DNA of 64,000 nt from contig MNCI01027317.1 of the NCBI GenBank assembly GCA_015680685.1, positions 161,205-225,204 of the forward strand, written 5' to 3'. The notes below the pieces were generated by a model, which was not told the DNA's origin, did not search any database, and worked only from the letters and a program-made list of their open reading frames with translations. Below, one piece after another: positions 23,051-35,640 of the stretch; the stretch's first letter is position 1; each line of letters begins with the position of its first letter. Position numbers and translations under genes: made by a program. The stretch comes from Gnetum montanum. Lineage: Eukaryota; Streptophyta; Gnetopsida; Gnetales; Gnetaceae.

Positions 23051-25479
23051 ATGGCACCCAAACCGAGGCACCCAAGGGATGAAGGACCATCACAACCAAG
23101 GGACAAGCACCCATGCACGGGAAGGGGACAAGGTGTGCAACCGCCAATGCATGTGGAGGGCTCACATGCAACTGGGCCCTTCCGTGAAAGACCTGACGTG
23201 GAATCTGATCATCAAATTCCCGAAGAGGAGATTCCCGATGAGCAATCACTCAGGGATGAGACCCCTTAGGTAGCACCACGGCTTGAGGTCACCCTAACCC
23301 AAGAGTGTACTTAAAGATCGTGTCTTACCACCTGAACCCAATGGTAAGACCTAGTAAAATCACAACCTTTTCCACTCGTGCATGTGCCGCCTTGAGTGGG
23401 AAGTTTCCCATGACTCTTCCACAGCTACTATTTCTGAATATTGAAAAGAGGTTCATTGAGAACGAACATGGAAGACAAGCTCTCCCCTTTCCCTGCCTAA
23501 TTCAAAAGTTGTGCAAATAGGTAGGGATAGCACGATATTCCAACGATATAATCTGATGTGCCCCAATTGCCTCGTGGCGAGAGATGATGAAAGATAAAAC
23601 TCCTACCACCACACAGACAGAGGAGGAGTAGCAACCACCTCCACCACCTACACAAACAACGTAGCCGTGCTCACAAACCATGGTAGAATACATCCGCGAG
23701 ATCCAGGAAATGCTCTCAAGTTAGCAAGGGCAATCCAGCAGGACTGGTGGAGGAGAAAACCCTTCAGTCTATCGCCCTACCATGAGCCAATCAGTTAGCC
23801 TACTTGAAAGGGTAGGGCCAATATTCTCCACTGGCCGAGCACAGGCTCCAACCAGAATATATCCATGCATCCGAGAGGTAACAGTGTCAACAGAATAGTT
23901 ATTTCCTGAAATTTCAGGGAATGCTGCTACCTTCTTGGTATGCTTAGAAGATGGTGAAGGGGTGATGGTCCTAGTGATGCAGCACTAGGGACAGGAAGTT
24001 GCGGCTGAAGTGGTTGCTGACATAATTGCTACCGCTCTCAATGCACCGGTAGCACCTGTATAAAACATTCATGGACTACAAGATGTATAGGTGTCTGCTG
24101 GAACTTCACATAGCAATATTGATGCAACCCAACATGAAGAATTGTTGGACCGACTGGTGGGAACCAGGCAACCACTTTCGGATGTTTTTGATCTTCCGGA
24201 CAACATTACTACAACCCAGTCAAAGCTACTCTCAGCAAGGGGCAAGAGCCTTGTTTTAGAGGGGCAACTTGAAGCTGCTCAAGACGCTTGTCAGCACTTG
24301 GCAACGAAGGTAGCCCAATTACAAGCCCAACTTTCCGATCCAGCAATCCTCAACCGCGAAATCACCAAGGATGAAGCTTTTCAATAGCTTCAACTTAGAC
24401 TTTAGATCATTGAGGATGTGTGGTAGATAGCGATCCTCGACAAGTCCGTAGCAGACGCCTGAGCGTATCACTTAGAGAAGGACTTGGTGGAGGTTCGCCA
24501 GGAGAACGTACGGTTGACCGTGGAGGTTCATCACCTGCGCAATGTTGGTGCAAAAAATGAACACATGAAAACTTTCATCCACCAATAGTAGGAGGAGCTA
24601 GCCAGGGTAAATGCTGACATAAGAAGATTGGCTACTGAAAATCAGAATTTGTCAATGGAGGAGGTTCGGGCATTGCAACAAAAGTCTGCAATTGAAATTA
24701 CTGCTTGAAAGAATGAGGCCCTAAAATTCGAAAAAGTCAAAAATCACTACATGAACCAAGTGGGATTGTAGAAGGAAGTGAACGAAAAACATATTCAAGT
24801 CACAAAGGCCAAGATGAACTAAGCCCTCCAGCAGCTCCGAGAGAGAAGCGATGCATGGCAAGCTATCTTCGATGGGTTGAACAACTACAATAAGGTTGAA
24901 ATCTGCCTAAACGAGCTGCAAATTGAGGAGATGATAGAATACATGAAGTTGGCCAACCTCTGATATGCAAACCTGGCTATGCTCATAGCCTGGAGACCAT
25001 GGTCAGAATTGGAGAAATAAGTGGCCACCTCGTATTCTCTATACGAGGGAGAGTTCTAGGCACACAAAGCAACAAAGCAGAAGCTACAAATGATAAACAC
25101 AAAACTCGTGATCCTTCGCACAAGCTTTGAAGGACAACATACAGTTGCGGAGGACCTAGCCCGAAGAATGAATGACTACCAGCAGCTCCAGGCATCGATT
25201 TGAGCATTTGACATCAAACGCAAGCAATTCGCAGCCTAGTTTGCCAACTTAAAGGAACTCCTTCCAGCACTTCCATGCCCTTGGAAAGTTCTAGCTCCAA
25301 TACACATTGGAGAAGCTTCCTGGATTGTGAACGATTCCCGAAGCAAGGAAGAAAAGATGAGGGCTCTATTGAAGGCTTTCCAGCTACCTTCGAAAGTTGC
25401 AGTTGCTACAGGGCAACCGCCACCCATGCCACCACCAACGCTGGAGAAGGTCCGTCAGAACCATCACCCCCAGGGATAG
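23051..25479 (+). pseudogene. Accessory coiled-coil ORF (aORF) of element C, degenerate
   Basis: ATG 23051 opens MAPKPRHPRDEGPSQPRDKH, a basic/polar N-terminus found in A and D as well. A frame shift near 23270-23300 marks loss of about 280 bases that A and D keep. The conserved block LKIVSYHLNPMVRPSKI and SGKFPMTLPQLLFLNIEKRF follows (23305-23520), then a low-complexity middle. From about 24090 to 25210 heptad-rich helices dominate (LEGQLEAAQDACQHLATKVA, EEVRALQQKSAIEI), so a long coiled coil is likely. The tail has PPPMPPPTLEKV with stop 25477-25479. No enzyme motif, signal peptide or membrane segment is seen. It could be a structural or RNA-binding partner of Gag; that is a guess. Confidence 0.72.
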
Positions 25480-25721
25480 TGTGATCTTCTCTAGCAATTT
25501 TATGCATCATCCTACACAACAGAGGCTCCAGGACCAGCGAGGTGTTCAATTTTATCTCTGAACACCGCCATTTTTTGTAATTTGTCCTCCTGTGTAACTC
25601 GGGAACTTGGTCAAATTCATGTTATGTCATGTGTGTGTCATGTATGTGTTTAAGTTATGTGTGTTGTAAATAAGAATCCATACCTTCAAAATTGTAAAGT
25701 AACTCGAGGATGAGTTTTTGC

Positions 25722-25736
25722 TCAATCGTGAGGGTA
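25722..25736 (+). other. Polypurine tract of element C
   Basis: CAATCGTGAGGGTA ends directly at the 3' LTR; the family form in D and E is TCGTGGGGGTA. Confidence 0.7.
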
Positions 25737-26636
25737 TGATGAAGTGTCATTAAATCACTATGTCAACTGGGCCGCGTATACATGGCCACGTCAACAAGGG
25801 CCTGTCAACGTAGGCTTCCTACGTCGACGTGGCCCCATTTACGCAACCGCCTATCTCCATCTATAAATAAGAGGGCCTTCTGCCTCATTTAGGCATCTTT
25901 TAGTTAGTTGTAGCGAAGCTCTTACAGTTTATTCCCGTAGGAGATAGAATATTTTCCAAGTGCCCGCAGCAGGTGTAAGAAAAGTGATCGGCTCTTTATT
26001 CGAGCATTGATGTATCTAAGCCCATTGGCGTCACGGCAATAAAGATGAATTATTCAAGCATTCCTTGCAGCATTTGGACTTAGCTATTTTATGCATTCAA
26101 TAGTTTAATATGTTCATGCTTTGTTAATTACCTATTAATTACTTAAGTGTCCATTATTGTTATCTTAATCGCTATCTCTTATTTGTAGCTCGTAAAGGCC
26201 ATAAGTACGACCATCTCGAACGTAAATCAAACACTTAGTAAGCCTAGTGACACTTAACGTCTGGTAACCCATAAGTGTTAAGAGATGCTCAGAACATGCT
26301 CGGAAGATGGGATCAGATACCTATGCTAGGAATAGTTAGAGTATAAGCTAGGATAATTATAGATTAGATAATAGTTTATTCCTTACTTTTCATACCTTAA
26401 TTTAGCCGCCAAAAGATATGCAAAAAGATATAAAAGTCATTAGCCTTAATCTCACTTAACCATTGTAATCAAAACTTCACAAGTGAGATTAGGAGGACAA
26501 TGACCATTCTAACCCAAGGTTTCACTAGTTAGAGTCTGGTGTATGTTAAGTGGTTACAGTCTACGAAATTTGACCGAGTCATGTGTGAGCGCCCGTGATT
26601 CATATGGTTGGTGTAGGGGTACCTAGCCGCTCATTA
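25737..26636 (+). repeat. 3' LTR of element C
   Basis: Pairs with 13858-14758. It starts TGATGAAGTGTC; the end reads CTCATTA where the other LTRs have CTCATCA, one C-to-T change. TATAAATA is at 25862-25869. Several GTCGAC boxes of the 5' LTR read GTCAAC here, as expected from deamination of methylated CpG. Confidence 0.88.
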
Positions 26637-26641
26637 AGCAT

Positions 26642-29130
26642 GATCAAGATGGTGGCTCCATGACTGGATGCAAGGGTGACCTAAAATGCAACTACTTTCC
26701 CTAAAATCTATGTGGTCTAGTCATCCTTTATGGGTTACACTAAGATTCTTCTTGATATGAAGTCCTTGAAAACTTTAGGTTTGTCAAATAATCATCCTAT
26801 GCATTGTTAAAAGTCTTTGATCCTTCAACTTACAACTTATGACATCTCTTGTAGATGGTAGATACTAAGATTTTCTATAGGGACATGAGTGCTCAATTTT
26901 GCATCACTTGTTTATACTTTTGGTGTGCTCTGTGGAACTTTAGTGCTGAAAGGTGATTCCACCTAATCTTTCTTGGCTAGTACTAGCTATATCATTTTTT
27001 TTGTGTGATGCATTTCAGGCCCTACTAACCTGATCATTTAGTGCTTTTTGGAACTTTAGTGTTGTATGTTGTTCATCTTATTGATCTCTTTCTAGTTCCT
27101 CTACATCAGACTATTATAATTGTTCACATCCTCATTCTTATCTTCTGCCTCTATCACATTATCCATGTGGCCTTTTCTCCCTAGGTTGTGAGGGTCCTCC
27201 TACCTCAAAAATGTGTTTGGATGTCATCTAAAATCATCAAGGATCAATCATTAGTATTTTAATATTCTCATTATGATTTTAATCCTTCTTGATCCTTTAG
27301 GTTGACCAAAGTTTCAAAACATATAACATTACTATCATTAGGTGATCATGAAGTATTAATAAAGAGGTCAACTCTAGGAGCTCGTAGGTTCTTGAATAAT
27401 GTTAATATAGCCTACAATTTAGGGGTTATGGCTCTTGGAAGGCTTTGGGCTATTGAAATGACAAAAACTCAATTTTCATTTGGAAGAAATGTAGAAAGTT
27501 ATAAGGGATTTCATGCATATATATATATATATAGAAATTTACATGGGCAATGTCATAGCTACAACATCATATCTATGATGTCAAGGATTCTAACAATCAC
27601 ATTTTTCCTTAGCTTTTCTCTAGAATTTTGTCATTTGCTCGTATTCTAAGTGTCCCAATGCTTTCTAAGGCTTACCCAACTATGGGATGAGTCCTAGCTA
27701 TGGATAAGATAATTATAAATAATGAAACCAATGTTGCATTAGGGTTGCATCAACTTTAAAACAAGAGAATTAAGGAAAATTAAAGAGACTTCAACAAAAT
27801 GCAACACAAGTCAAAAAAGTAGTAGGGATTATAATAATGCGTGAATGTAAATCTATTGTCAATGATGTTCCAGAGAATGTCATATTGATTCTTAGTCATG
27901 ATTCACAAAAATTATATAAGGAGATCATTTCCAAAGTAGGCTTCTACTCTTGATGTCATTGTATAACCACTCCTATAAGTATCTATAGGCACTTAAGGAA
28001 TTGAATGTGAATATGTCCATTGGTTTAATATACATGTATATAATTATTGATGTTAGAACCATCCACTATGCTACACAAAATCATTAAATTCATAATTGAA
28101 ACAAAATAACAAGGTGATCATGAACTAGAAAGGGATTATAGAGGAGGAACATAAGACAGCTTACCATGATTACAATGGATCCTATGTGTAAAGTGTGATT
28201 AAAATTATCAATCAAATCTGTCAATTAAGAGTCCAAAATAAGTCCATACTACTTAGAATGACATTACATTATATTATCCTAGATCCACAATTATGAGATT
28301 AGCTAGCCAGCATGCTAAAAATAAAACAATTTAATAAGGAGAGATCGAGAACCATGGGTTAGAGATTTTAGAAGTAATTAATTAATCATTAATGCATGTG
28401 TTATGGACCTTAACCATTGGTTAGTGAAACACATTCAAGCATGGATCACATGTATATCTAGTGGTAACCTAAGAATGGTTTCTTATGTCTTAATTAATTA
28501 TTTTATTTTGTTACCCTTGTCATAAGACTACCTTTGAACATGGGTCATAGGCTCATCTAATGATGTAACCAAGGAATAATTATTTTCAAATAATGTGTTT
28601 CAAAACAATTAAAGCATAAGTGGCAGTGTGTCAACATGGGGCAAGTGAAACCTAAGGTGAAGACTAAAGAATCAACAAATCCCCTTAATGTCACTCCCTC
28701 CTGGTCCTTCCTTTTTCATTCAAGGTGTGATGATCATATGTAACTTTTAATTTTCAAATATAATGAGGATCACATCCTTCCCATGATAAGGATATCTTAT
28801 TATTGGAATCATAGATGGCATGGTCTCACTATTATGTGTAATTACTTCGTTAATAATTTAGTATAATTAAACACAATTCCAATAGCCGAGTTGATTTCCT
28901 ACATAAAATGGAAATACTTGAAATTGGAAAATTATATATAAAAATAGAAAATATGAAGACATGGAAAACATATAAAAAATTATCAAACAAAAAGAAATTG
29001 TAAAATAAAAAATTAAAATACAAAAAGTTAACAAAGTGCACCCAACTCATTCCAAAAGATCTCCTCCATGAATAAGTTTCAAGGAGGTAATGCAAAAATT
29101 TAATCTCATAGCAACATGGTTAGAAGTGGT
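26642..29130 (-). pseudogene. Element F, 5' part: aORF start, leader and spacer right of element C
   Basis: Continues the aORF of F after C. The junction text TGGGGCAT (before C) plus GATCAAGATGG (after C) lines up with TGTTGCATCACCAAGACAG in A near 4034-4052. A minus-strand TTTTAG|ATGACATCC near 27225 matches the splice-ATG junction of A and D, and an AT dinucleotide run (27517-27533) sits where their internal TATA box is. The end near 29060-29130 resembles the CTCCTCC...GGAGG palindrome at the pol end of A. No LTR of F is recognised. Confidence 0.5.
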
Positions 29131-30699
29131 TATGGCATTGGTTCCATAGGATTTACAAAACTCATTGCCTAATTCCTAAATCTATTTATCATTAATCCTT
29201 GGTTATTTTGTTTATCATCCTTAGCCTTCCATTACACTAATCTAATAGTTGTATTAAAGCTTGAAAATTTCTATCATAACATCCCAAGATGCTAGAAAGT
29301 TATTGTTTAGTAGTAAAAACATAACTATGATCTTTCTTCAAGAGTTAAATAGTAGATTTTCAAATATGTTGCCTTTCAATCACTACTTCAAGCAGGAAAA
29401 TTTTCAATAAGAGTTCAATAATTAATTCATTTCTTGTAGTATAATTATTTTATAGGCTCAAGGTGTTAAAGTTATTAACTTTTAATGTAAATTTAAATTG
29501 TATTTTAAGCAAAGTTGAAATTAGGTACATGTGAAGTTAAATTAAATTTAAACAAAATTGTTACAAAAAATACTAAATTCAATTGACCAAAAGAATAATA
29601 TGGACTAACCTAAAGTGCTATGCCTTTAGAGGAAAGTATCATCTTAACTAGCTACCTTAAAGGTACATATGATAAATTTCCTAATGAAAGGTTGACAATC
29701 ATCTAGATAATGGCTAAATAGATGGTCTAAAAGGAAGACTACTCCTTAATCTCACCATCCTGAATTGTCTAATTTTCTAGAAGTTCTCATACAATTGGCA
29801 TTTATTCTTGATTCATTTTTCCATTAGTGCAGTTTCAAATACTAATATTCTTTTTTCTTATTGTTTGTCTATTATCAAAAATATTTGATTTTCTTTTAGG
29901 AAGCTGGAATTGATGTACCTTTACCTCTTATAAATTTAAGTCTTGTAGTATGGAGTTGATGCATTGAAAAGGAACTTCCAATCTTCATATCTTTGTGAGA
30001 TGCAATTTACACATGCTTTTGGGTTGTTAGCAATGAATGGTTCTTCTCTCTTTTTAATATTTCCAAGATCTTAATGGGTTGTGAAAGATCTCATATGATT
30101 ACTCAACTTTTGGTGACTTGATAATAAAATAATTCATATTTTTGCTCCTTGTGATAACTTAACTTAAAAAAAANATAATATTTAAAAATTTTAGAATACA
30201 TCAAACCATCAAAGAGAAAGTTTAAAAAAAAAAAAGCCTAACAATTTTGAGGATGCCTTTTCAAGTTTTCATCCTTACAACCAATCTTGAAAAACCTCCC
30301 CTCTACAGTAGGAAAAGGATCAGGTCTTGCCCTTATTGAAAAGTACCTTCATGGATTTTCACTTCTTACTAAAGGGTTTCTAGTAAAGAGAAGGAGACAA
30401 CTCCATCTAAAGAAACAATAATGCATTAATCAAAAATAAAGAACATATAGCAATAAAAGCAAAAAGCTTTCCCTATTTGAGCCTTCAAAACAAAAAGAAA
30501 TTAATATTGTAGAAAATAAATTAATTATTTAGCTTTCACTAAGAGCATTTTTGTTTGAAGTTGTAGCTAAAAATTGATATCCTTGAGAATTTGGTATTTG
30601 ACACCCAAAGAGAGACCATAGTTATGCTCTTGCTATTAGAAAATAACTACACACCAAAGCTTTCAAGTAGAGTAGAGAATAAGGGTTCAAAGACAATTC
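29131..30699. other. AT-rich sequence without recognisable feature
   Basis: Stops in all frames; a single N at 30174. It may be the 3' region of the LINE to its right or another relic, but I see no support for either. Confidence 0.4.
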
Positions 30700-31117
30700 C
30701 AAATACAAATAAATTAAGAAGACAAAATAGGTTGATCATCAAAAAATGACTTTATTGATGCTTGGTTGAAAGTTGTTACAAATTATAGATGTCCATTTCC
30801 AATCATGTTTAGCAACATAACACTCAAAAATAATATAAGAAAATCAATCTTCACTTCTACAAATAGGACATTGAGGAGAAATATTTCTCCTATGTTTAAG
30901 ACAAGAGTCAATAGAAAGAACTTGATTAGTAAGATACCATAAAAAATTGAATTTTAAGAAATGTAAAAGTTCTTCAAATATCTTTCATCTTCATCATTCA
31001 AAAGTATGATAATAATTGCATTTTCTAATCCTTTTTAAATTTGTTACAAATAAAATCATTATTTGTAATAATCTCATAAGCAACTTTTGAATTAATAGGA
31101 AAAACATCTATGTCATT
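30700..31117 (-). pseudogene. LINE ORF2 end (zf-RVT domain), left of element D
   Basis: On the minus strand from 30960 to 30800 a frame reads KFNFLWYLTNQVLSIDSCLK, then RRNISPQCPICRSED, a stop and FECYVAKHDW. This is the zf-RVT pattern (FLW...LxTxxxLxxR, CPxC, FxxC) found after the reverse transcriptase of plant LINEs. It is cut at 31117 by the LTR of D; the upstream part lies at 44263-46670. Confidence 0.72.
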
Positions 31118-32049
31118 TGATGAGAAATTGAGGTACCCCTACACTTAACCATACAAAGCACAAAGTGTTCATGCGCGATCTATATGAATTTCGTGGACTC
31201 TATGTCTTTTAGTACACTAGTCTCCTAGGAAGTGAACTTTACCCTAATAGTCATTCATTGTCTTCCTAATCACACTTGTGATGTACAAAGGTATGGTTAA
31301 GGGTAATTGAAGCCTCTAATTTTTATTATTTTATGTTTTATGTTCCTAGTGCTTAAAATAGAGAAATGAAGTAATTTAATAACTAATTTAATTTAACAAG
31401 TTAACTAATCTCTAACTAGTCTTAACAAAAGCATCCGATCCCACTTTCCATACACGTCCTAAACCCATGTATCTACTACTAGGATTACCAAGCATTTATG
31501 CTACTGGGTGAATCAACCAATAACACTACTGGGACTACCAAGCAAATACATGTTTACGCTTGAAGCAATCATACTTATGTGTTTAATTTATTTAGCTTAA
31601 TTAATTAACTAATCACTTGAAGACTAATTTAGCTTAATTAAATGCATAACTAATGAAAATAATAAATGCATAAATAAATCATTAATCTATTCAAAGTGTT
31701 ACAAGGTTTGATCAAAAGGCTCATCTTTATTACTGTTCACATTGGTGTATTCAGGTACAACAATGCTCAAATAAAGATTCGTACACTTTTTGATTCCTAT
31801 TATGAGCACTCAAAGAAATATTCTAACTTTCAAATGACAAAAATGCAAGAGCTTTGCTACAAATATGACTTCTCTCCATAAACACAGCTGGTGAGCATGT
31901 ATTTATAGACTTTATTATGGAGCTACATTGATAGGGCCCCATAGATGTAGCAAACGCTATGTCGACGAGGCAACACCACGTAGACGGGGCCACATTGATG
32001 ATGCCATGTCAATAAGGGCTCATCAATGTGACACAACAATGATTCATCA
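31118..32049 (-). repeat. 3' LTR of element D
   Basis: Starts TGATGAGAAATTG and ends GATTCATCA next to the PPT. TATAAATA is the complement of 31900-31907. Between TATA and the PPT side lie GTCGACGAGGC, GTAGACGGGGCC and related U3 boxes. Confidence 0.87.
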
Positions 32050-32062
32050 TACCCCCACGATT
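32050..32062 (-). other. Polypurine tract of element D
   Basis: Minus strand ATCGTGGGGGTA next to the LTR, the clearest PPT of the family in this window. Confidence 0.78.
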
Positions 32063-32285
32063 GAATGAAAAACTCATCCTCAAGTTCCTTTACAAAATTG
32101 GGAAGGTATGGAATTATTAACTAACTCTTGAAATAACAACTAACATAACAAAACTGAGTACCCGAGTGTACAAATCAAAAACATTAAAAACATTTGTGGT
32201 CTTTATGACACAAAATTGAACACCATGACATGACTACTTAAACTAGAAAAAACATCCTTTGCTGGCATGAAGCCAATTGAGAAGA

Positions 32286-35100
32286 TCAAACAGTCTTAGG
32301 CAATGGAGGTTGAGGCAGCTATGGTTGTCCTGCTGCAGCTGCTACCTCCAATGAAAGGCAAAAGGCATCCAATAGTCCCTACATCTTCTCCTCCTTGCTC
32401 TGGGGGTCATTCACAATCCATGAAACATCACCATGTGGGCTAGAGTGGGGATATCCCACAAACAGGACATTACTAGGAATAACTCCTTAACATTGACAAA
32501 CCAAGTAGTGAATTATTTATGTTTAACATTGAACACCCTGATTGCATTTTGTAGCTCCTATTAGTCATTCATTATTTTGGCCAGGTTCTCAATAGTAGAT
32601 CTCTAATTAGTGTATTTTTTCTTGAGAACCTCAAGTTTTGCATTTGCCACCACAAGCTTTTGCTTAGTGTCCTTGTGGTGCTTCAACTCAACCTCGTACA
32701 ACAAGTATAAGCTAGTCACTTGCTTCTCCAGTTTTGACCACAGCCATCTAATAGTCAACATAACTAGATTCATGTACTAGAGATTGGTGAGCTCCATTTA
32801 TTTTATCATTTCCTCTATCTACAACTTCTTTAGAATAATTTCTATTTTATTATACTGATCAATCCCATCAATGATGGACTACCATAATTTGTGTCCTTGT
32901 TGGAGTTGCTGGAGGATCTCATTCACCTTTACCTTCACCACTTGAATATGTTTTTCATTTACTTCTTTTCATAGACTAACTTGATCTTTATAGTAATCCT
33001 TGACTCTCTTAAATTTGAGAGCCTCTAATTTCAAGGTGGCTACCTCTATTGTAGTATTTTGGTAAAGGGCATAAACCTCCTCCATGGAGAGGTTTCTATT
33101 CTCAACTATCAAACTCCTTAGCTCTGTGTTTGCTCTAGCTAGTTACTGCTGTTGTTGATGGATAAAGTTGGTCAACTATTATTTATGCTCATCAACATTT
33201 CATAGACGATGTTTTTCTATAGTCAATTGCACATTCTCTTGGTAGGTCAAATCCAAGGCCTTCTAAATTCTATGCTACGTAGCCTTTTCCAAGGATCGGT
33301 AGAACACTATCATCTCCATCGCACCTTCAACCCCTTTCAGTCTAGTGTGAAGCTATTCAAAAGCTTCATCTCTTGTCAATGCTAGGTTGAGAAATGCAAG
33401 GTTGGCAATTTGGGCTCTTAATTCAACAACTTCAGTAGCCAAGTGTTCATTCAACTCCTTGGCTATTTCGAGTTGCCCTTCCTAGATAATGTTTTTGCCC
33501 CTTGCCTCTAATAGCTCTGAATGGGTTCGAATAATACTATCTGGAAGATCAAAGACATCCAAAAGAAATTGCTTGATTCCCACTAGTTGGTTAAGCAGTT
33601 CTTCATGTAGTTCTATGCTTAACCTACCACTTATGATCCTTGTGTACATCTACACATCTTTAAGTGCAGTGACATCTGGTACAAACACCACAGGTGCACT
33701 GAGTGTTTTAGCAATTCTATTAGCAATCACCTTTGCTACTTTCTCCTACCATTGGTGCTACATCACAAGTACTATTGCCCCTCACCTTCCTCTAAGTGCA
33801 TTAAGAAGGTCATAGTGTTCCTAGAAATCCCTGGGAGTGGCTGTTGTTCTACAAGAGATACTGTTACCTCTCTATTCCTAGGATTCAACCTTGCAAACAA
33901 CTACATTTGTTGGGCTGAGAAAATGGATCCACCTCCTCCCATCAAGTTGATAGTTCAAGGTATCTCATTTAGGTGACTCATCATTCGCTAGTACACAGAT
34001 GGGTCCCCACCATTTGTGCATACTCGTTACTCTTGCTCACTCAAGAGTCATTCTCAATACTCACACAACCATTGGGCTATTGCAATGATGTCTAGCATAG
34101 TTGTTTGAGTGGTCAGTGGAGGTGGTGGCTACTGCTTCTCTTCTTGAATAGTTGTTATAGGCATCTTATCCTTCATCATCTCTACCCAATTAGCAATTAG
34201 AGCACGTCCAATAGCATCATTTTTATAGTGGATTATCCCTCCCCTTCAACATAGTTTTCTGATAAGGCATGGGAAGGGGAGTATCTTTCTTCCATGTTCA
34301 TCCTCTTTATACCACTTCTCTATCTCTAGATAGATCAAGTGTGGAAGGTTGATAGGGAATCTCACACTTAGAGTAGTGCATGCATGGTCAAAAAAGCCAA
34401 TGACCTTGTTGGACCTCATCGTGGGGTTTAGGTGAAAGGTCACAATCTTGTAATGTATTCTTTCTACCAATGTGAGCATGTCATACTCCTTGTGGTCAAC
34501 ACCATAGCACTACTACATCCATTGCTTTTTGATGTTAGGGTTCGCTTGCATTGGAATCTTAGCAAGATTCACCCAAATTTTTGCTATCCCAAGTGCTTCA
34601 GCAATGGCCTACACCTATTAGGACATTGAGATGTCCTTGATTTTGACTATTGAATTGGCCTACCTATTTTTCCAAAATAAAAATATCTCTCCCATGTACC
34701 TCTCCTTGCTAGAAGTGATAATTGGCCACATGGAAGAGGTCTTCAGTTGGTCCTATACTTTCTTAGGTGCTTGCTCTAGGAAAGAGCCAAAGTTTAACTT
34801 TTAGAGCACTATTTTTTGGACCTGCTTTGATCTAATTTGATTTAGACAAGCTTCTATCAAGGTCACCTCAAGGTTTTCTTATTGAGCTAGTGCCTCATCT
34901 TGGTGGGAATGTTCTATTACTATTGTCAGTTCTAGAATCTGATGAATAGATTCCACTTTGGCCTCTTCCCTAGGAGGACCTATGGCATGGGTTGCAATTG
35001 GTTCTTCCTAGGCTTGTTCTTGGCCCCTTTCCATTCTTGGCCATTTCTCCCTTTGTTGAGATAGTCCTCCTTCCTACATGTGTGTGCCTTTTAGTGCCAT
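32286..35100 (-). pseudogene. Accessory coiled-coil ORF (aORF) of element D, degenerate
   Basis: ATG 35100-35098 follows GTGACCATAG. The N-terminus reads MALKGTHM, similar to MAPKPRHP of C. It keeps the segment that C has lost (STSSMWPI and GEIFLFW-type text, about 34640-34760). The conserved block is open at 34479-34246: LTLVERIHYKIVTFHLNP, SVRFPINLPHLIYLEIEKWY, KILPFPCLIRKLC. The rest is coiled-coil-like with many stops; a probable end is the TGA at 32288-32286. Function unknown. Confidence 0.7.
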
Positions 35101-35394
35101 CTATGGTCACAACACATCCATAGATTGGTAGACATAATGTGTAACTTATAATTTTTTGAATACCTTATCTCATTAATTAGTCACACTTGGCTAAGGTTGA
35201 AGCATGGCAGATTAATTATTTTATTAATTAATTTTTATTAAAAATGTCATTGAAGCTTGTTGGAAGGGTTTAACTTCTATAATTTGGTGTTTAAATGTTG
35301 ATTTCTTAGTTAAACCTTTATGGGAGATAAAAAATGGCAAAATAATTTTTGTCAAAAATGGCACATTTGTGGCCCCAGTGACTAAGAGCTTACC
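35101..35394 (-). other. Predicted leader intron before the aORF of element D
   Basis: Minus-strand donor CCAAAG|GTAAGC at 35394 and acceptor GACCATAG|ATGG at 35101, length 294. The donor context CCAAAG|GTAAG is the same as in A. Confidence 0.55.
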
Positions 35395-35540
35395 TTTGGT
35401 AGCTACAACGTTAAAGAATAGAGTGATTTGGATAAATGGTTAGGAAGTTATGGACTCTGGAAGGTTATGGGCTCTAAAAATTTGAAAAACTTGTTTGGTG
35501 TTTGTGAGCAATTGTGAAAATTTCTAAGGGCGTCACACAT

Positions 35541-35640
35541 ATTTATACTATTTTTAAGCTATGTCAGTGAGGCTGCATATATGGGGCCTTGTATATGCAT
35601 TGGATCCACTAACAAGGACCTGTTTATAAGGTCCATAATA
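35541..35640 (-). promoter_or_regulatory. Predicted internal promoter before the aORF of element D
   Basis: Minus strand AGTATAAATATG (TATA box complement of 35541-35547), 153 bases before the intron donor. Upstream are GCATATACAAGGCCCCATATA-like and GGTCCTTGTTAG boxes that look like decayed U3 GGCC boxes. Confidence 0.45.

Larger units (their letters stand above)
13858..26636 (+). mobile_element. Element C: full-length Athila/Tat-like retrotransposon (12.8 kb), decayed
   Basis: Two LTRs of 901 and 900 bases, a PBS, gag, protease, RT, RNase H, integrase, spacer, internal promoter, aORF and PPT are all present in order. Flanks GGCAT (13853-13857) and AGCAT (26637-26641) fit a five-base target duplication with one change. 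It is inserted in the aORF of the older element F. The LTRs differ by a modest number of mostly transition changes, more in U3 than in R/U5. Premature stops show that it is not autonomous now. Confidence 0.88.

Noticed and set aside
27302-27649. 115-codon plus-strand frame with an AT-repeat-encoded Tyr/Ile run
   Set aside because: It crosses the AT microsatellite and the leader of element F, whose coding strand is minus.
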